This document shows positions 60,259-64,000 of a DNA stretch of 64,000 nucleotides, piece by piece. Location of the stretch: positions 2,418,001-2,482,000 of the forward strand of contig OZ004581.1 of the NCBI GenBank assembly GCA_963924555.1. The letters are read 5' to 3'. The position numbers and the translations under genes are program-made. The notes below the pieces were generated by a model. The model was given only the letters and a program-made list of their open reading frames with translations. It had not been told where the DNA came from and did no database searches. Positions within the stretch are counted from its first letter, which is position 1. Each line of letters opens with the position of its first letter. The stretch is from Crambe crambe. Its lineage: Eukaryota > Porifera > Demospongiae > Poecilosclerida > Crambeidae.

Positions 60259-61095
60259 CTACTTAATGTACAATTCAATCAATTTCAAGGCTGTGATATC
60301 GGTTGCTGCACGATTGCACATTCTCAGCTCTATATCATCGATGACACGGGAAGGCAGCTCTCTGGTAAACCACGGAGGATGGTTGACATGGCAATAGGTG
60401 TTCCAGAGAGCCTTGCACCCTTTCCCATCCCACACAGGGTTACTATAATTAGCCCTTGCCGTCTCACAAAAATAATCACTGCCTACAAATGATGGAGCAG
60501 TTGATGCATTTCGTGGACAATTATGCGTAGGGTAGCCATAGTTGGGAATATTATTGCTACCAACTGCAAATGACCATATATGCTGTCGTTGCCCTGGACG
60601 ACCATGGGTAAGGCTAACTCCATCAAGATAATTTCCTTCAAGTGTGCGTCTCTCACTAAGTGATGGTACGAAGGCAAGAGCATTGGAACGATGATATCCG
60701 ATGATTCTTCCACAAACATAGCGATAACTCATACCTTGAACACCAAAAATAGAGGAAGAACAGCTTTTAGCTGTGGAGTTTCGAAGTGATCTACACATCC
60801 TTTTAGGACTTGTAAGCAATCCTAGTCCGTAAGGACAAGTATGGCTTGTATTTGTCATGTTGATGAAGGCTACTCAAGTCCAATCTGGTCCACCGCATAC
60901 ATGCCTTGCTAAAATATCACCAATCTCATAAGTGATTCTTTCACGTGCATTTTCACTAGCTTTCATTGTTGGGCACATATTCGTGTTCACATGAAAGCCA
61001 AAGTCATTGATTCGCTCTGGTTCTGTGGCTCCCTGGGCATGCATCATGCCAAGAGCAATTGCCACTGATGCCAACAAAAGCGTTATTGAAGACAT
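60259..61095 (-). pseudogene. Secreted cysteine-rich array protein F, interrupted by an in-frame stop
   Basis: The reading frame starts at an ATG near 61095 (MSSITLLLASVAIALGMMHA signal peptide; an earlier in-frame ATG is at 61122). It runs through NMCPTMKASENARERITYEI to HVCGGPDWT, then meets TGA at 60874-60876 where every other copy has an arginine codon. The same frame resumes as VAFINMTNTSHTCPYGLGLL and continues uninterrupted to RMCNRAATDITALKLIELYIK. Only one base change (CGA or AGA to TGA) separates it from an open gene. It is the most divergent copy (MCRSLRNSTAKSCSSS, THGRPGQRQHIWSF, KGCKALWNTYCHVNHPPWF). It may be a recent pseudogene, a polymorphism or a sequencing error. Confidence 0.82.
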
Positions 61096-61122
61096 CTTAT
61101 CATAGCTTGTGCCACTATACAC

Positions 61123-62798
61123 TGATAGAGCAGTAAGACTGAAGATACAGCTATCAGCAAGCTCATTTTATATTTGAATAAGGCCTATATTATCTCTACT
61201 GAAAGTAATATTACATCAGGTGCATGCAAAGTGAACAATGTGTGCAAAATGTATGGTTGTGTCCATAAAGGGTAGTCATGCTACAAAAAAAAACTACTCC
61301 TGAGCCTTTTGATACTTCATCTCTGCTTATCATAAAAATAAATCCTCGATCCTGTATCTATGGTCCAGGATATTATTAAAAGAAATCCTCCTGAGTCTTT
61401 CAATAACATGTCCTTAAAGTGGGCAGAGTCAGGATTATTGCTGTTAGTTATTAAAAGAAATCCTCCTGAGTCTTTCAGTAACATGGTCCAGGATAGTTTA
61501 TCATTAAAAGAAATCCTCCTGAGTCTTTCAATAACATGGTCCAAGGTAGTTTATCTCTGTTTGTCATTAAATTTTAAAGAAATCCTGGAATTGATGGATT
61601 GGGAAAGAAAATCTTCTTCAGTGTACTCAACTTGCATTCAAGGACCACTTGGGAAATGGTATTGAAAGATTCAGGAGATACTTTAATGATACTATCCTGA
61701 CTCTGCCCACTTAAAGGACCATGTTATTGAAAGACTCGGGATGATGAAAATAATTATGAATGAACACAATGTTAATGCTAGAGAGAAAGAGAGAGCTTAA
61801 TTCTATACAAGGGAACCAGAGCAAAAATGAATGTTACTTGCATCAGATAAAATGTTCAGTTCTTCAATTTTGAATCATTTTGATTCCATACTAGAATCAA
61901 AATGATATCCAAACATTTCACATGCTAAAATTACTGAGTTCCATTTTCAATGCTTTCAGTTGTGAATTCCAGGAAATTTTTCCTTGTGTATTAAGCTAGC
62001 TTATTTTTTTTCTATTAGCTCACAATTCTGTCCGTGAATTCCAATTCTTTCCTTATGCATATTGAAATGATGTGTATTAACTATAACTATAGGAATCAAA
62101 ATTAGTGTTCAATAGGACATATCAAATAATGTGGTATAGCTTTATAATGATGTACATTTTTTGCTGCTGCTTTTCTGAGGTTGTTTGAGCACACACCACC
62201 ATCATAGCCAGCATGAATACAGATTCAATAATGAATGAAGACATATTGTAGCAACAACTTGTGAATAATCAATATAGTAACAGCTTTTGTTATATGTGAA
62301 ATCTGCCTACAGCGACCACCTCTGGGCCACATAAAGTTGTGTAGAGAGGTGGTCTCTGAAATGGCACTTTTGGAACACAATCGAGTGGTCTTTATAGAAG
62401 AGTGGTCTCTAGATACAGGTGGTCTTTAAGGTAGGTTTCACAGTATTCTAAATCAATACAGAAGCAAGTGATATACACAATAGGATTGTACATCTAGTTA
62501 CACAGGTAATAAAATTAACACTCTGGGCCATGAACGAGTCATAAGTCAGTGCTAGAACGCAATCGGTATACAGTACCTTATACATGTACTGCTACTGATG
62601 AGAGCGTGGGTTATCATCAGTTTACTCATACTTGAAAAATAAAAACACTTGTGATAATAAATGTATTTTCTGATGCACACAATGCTAATGCTAGTAAGAG
62701 AGCTACTATATACAAGGGATCCACTACTAAAATGAATGCTATGTACAGTTATGTTTATACATTAAAAGATAAATGTTCAGTTCTTCGAATATCCATAT
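61123..62798. other. Spacer between array genes F and G
   Basis: Contains several copies of the spacer repeat with aaagaaatcctcctgagtct (61375-61740, both orientations), the orphan signal-peptide segment (62170-62244), and AT-rich noncoding sequence. Confidence 0.6.
62170..62244 (-). pseudogene. Orphan signal-peptide segment of the array family
   Basis: The minus strand from the ATG at 62244 reads MSSFIIESVFMLAMMVVCAQ TTSE, matching the start of copies C and G, then runs into unrelated sequence (KQQQK). A truncated 5' end only. Confidence 0.75.
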
Positions 62799-63626
62799 TC
62801 ATAAAACATACAACTCAATCAGTGATAAAGTAGTAATATCATTATTCAACCATTTGCACACTCTCAGCTCTATGTCATCTGAAGTGCGGTTGGGGAGCTG
62901 TTTGTTGAACCACGGAGGATTGTTGACATTGCAGTAAGTGCCAGGACTAAAAGGACATCCTTGCCCATCCCACAACGGGTTAGAATAGTTCCCATGGGCA
63001 CTCTCACAGAAATAGTCACCACCTAAATACGCTGGAGCATAAGATGTATTACGTGGACAATTGTATGAAGGAGCAGCATGATTAGGATTATTGTTATAAC
63101 CAACTGCAAATGACCATATATGCTGTCGTTGACCTGCAGAACCATGAGTTAGGCTAAGCCCATCTATATAATAGCCTTCCAGTCCATTTCCTGCTATCCA
63201 GAAAGCATAAGCCTCTCCAGTGTGATAGCCTATGATCCTCCCACAAACAGAGTGATAATGTAAACCCTGAACACTAAAAATGGTGGATGAACATGTTGAG
63301 CCTAAAGTATATCGAGCTGATCCACACGTTCTTCTAGGACTTGTTATCAGTCGTAGTCCAGAAGGGCAAGTTTGGCTTGTATTTGTGGCATTAATGAATG
63401 CCACTCTTGTCCAGCCTGGTCCACCACATGTACGTAGCGCTACGATATTTGCAATTTCAGTAGACATCACTTGACGCACGCGTTGACTTTCTTCTGTGGT
63501 CGGGCACATTCCTTGGACTGCATTTACAGCAACAGAGTTGAGCCGTTCAGGTTCTGAGGTTGTCTGAGCACACACAACCATCACAGCCAGCATGAATACA
63601 GATTCAATTATGAATATTGAAGACAT
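62799..63626 (-). CDS. Secreted cysteine-rich array protein G
   Basis: A single exon of 275 aa. The signal peptide (MSSIFIIESVFMLAVMVVCA) matches copies C and E. The N-terminal helix GMCPTTEESQRVRQVMSTEI is of the A/D type. The body from VQGLHYHSVCGRIIGYHTGE to DDIELRVCKW is almost identical to copy B, including GNGLEGYYIDGLSLTHG. The last residues (LNNDITTLSLIELYVL) resemble A and D. It is therefore a mosaic of several copies. A TATA box lies 67 bp upstream of the ATG (63693-63699). First gene of the array in transcript direction within the window. Confidence 0.86.
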   Translation of the reverse strand: MSSIFIIESVFMLAVMVVCAQTTSEPERLNSVAVNAVQGMCPTTEESQRVRQVMSTEIANIVALRTCGGPGWTRVAFINATNTSQTCPSGLRLITSPRRTCGSARYTLGSTCSSTIFSVQGLHYHSVCGRIIGYHTGEAYAFWIAGNGLEGYYIDGLSLTHGSAGQRQHIWSFAVGYNNNPNHAAPSYNCPRNTSYAPAYLGGDYFCESAHGNYSNPLWDGQGCPFSPGTYCNVNNPPWFNKQLPNRTSDDIELRVCKWLNNDITTLSLIELYVL

Positions 63627-64000
63627 AATTATTATGTTGGATTAGAGAATGTAGAACTGCTAGCTTTGCTCATCTACAAAACGAACTCCTACTTTTATAC
63701 TGGTTTGTGAGGTAGTAACGTATGTATGTTCAATTAGAAATAGCTATACTATACAAGTGACTACATTATGATTTAAGTCATGAATATAGCAAAGAAATAT
63801 TTGTGGCATGGATATGACTTATGTGTACTTGAAATTTCACAATAAAAAATAAATTGTCAAGACTATACATACTTAGCTAATGACTATACAGTATATTTTA
63901 TTACCTATGTAGCTACTTGTATACGGAACCAGACAATTGCATGCAGACCTTAGGAATGACCATGTATACACATTAAGTAATACTGTACATGGATGACTCC
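63627..64000. other. Upstream region of copy G
   Basis: Holds the TATA box at 63693-63699. Beyond it I see only AT-rich noncoding sequence up to the window end. Confidence 0.5.
63693..63699 (-). promoter_or_regulatory. TATA box of copy G
   Basis: The minus strand reads CCAGTATAAAAGTAGGAGT, 67 bp before the ATG at 63626. Confidence 0.7.

Overview
This is a window of animal nuclear DNA, most likely from a demosponge (Amphimedon-like). It is AT-rich and dense with short inverted-repeat elements and TAGCTA-type palindromes. It has spliced genes with mostly short GT-AG introns, no bacterial operon signals and no recognisable tRNA, rRNA or CRISPR. The organism is an inference from overall character and protein flavour, not from a search.

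Layout. (1) About 1-17.5 kb holds two SAMHD1-like HD-domain dNTP triphosphohydrolase genes, transcribed away from each other. The minus-strand copy starts at 4519 and runs off the window start. The plus-strand copy (14101-17504) can be assembled completely as 16 exons and 551 residues. The 9.5 kb between them is a mosaic of inverted and direct duplications. It holds a broken SAMHD1 exon copy, an unrecognised small gene with decayed relatives, and a 2.23 kb DNA transposon with a decayed HTH/integrase-type transposase, flanked by a 10-bp target duplication. (2) 17.7-20.8 kb holds the 3' part of a minus-strand type I membrane protein (Ig, Ig, sushi, stem, TM). (3) 20.8-35.6 kb is gene-poor: MITEs, G/C homopolymer elements, a decayed Helitron-type repeat ORF, and a 2.2 kb TIR element. 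(4) 35.67-43.75 kb holds a complete plus-strand type I membrane protein of 408 aa (signal peptide, Ig, FN3, membrane-proximal region, TM, short tail). (5) 44.3-47.2 kb holds the last six exons of a minus-strand 2-oxoglutarate dehydrogenase E1 gene. Frame and splice sites are intact, but no upstream exon is visible. (6) 47.5-63.6 kb is a minus-strand tandem array of seven single-exon genes for secreted cysteine-rich proteins of about 260-290 aa, plus at least five decayed fragments. The function of this family is unknown to me.

The array is the best candidate for an undescribed system. It shows lineage-specific expansion, near-identical recent duplicates, chimeric copies that look like gene conversion, a nonsense-disrupted copy, conserved TATA boxes, and a shared core around an SLTHG...GQRQHIWSF motif with 11 cysteines. 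Together with the SAMHD1-like pair and the two Ig receptors, it suggests a region rich in recognition or defence-type genes. That functional link is inference only.
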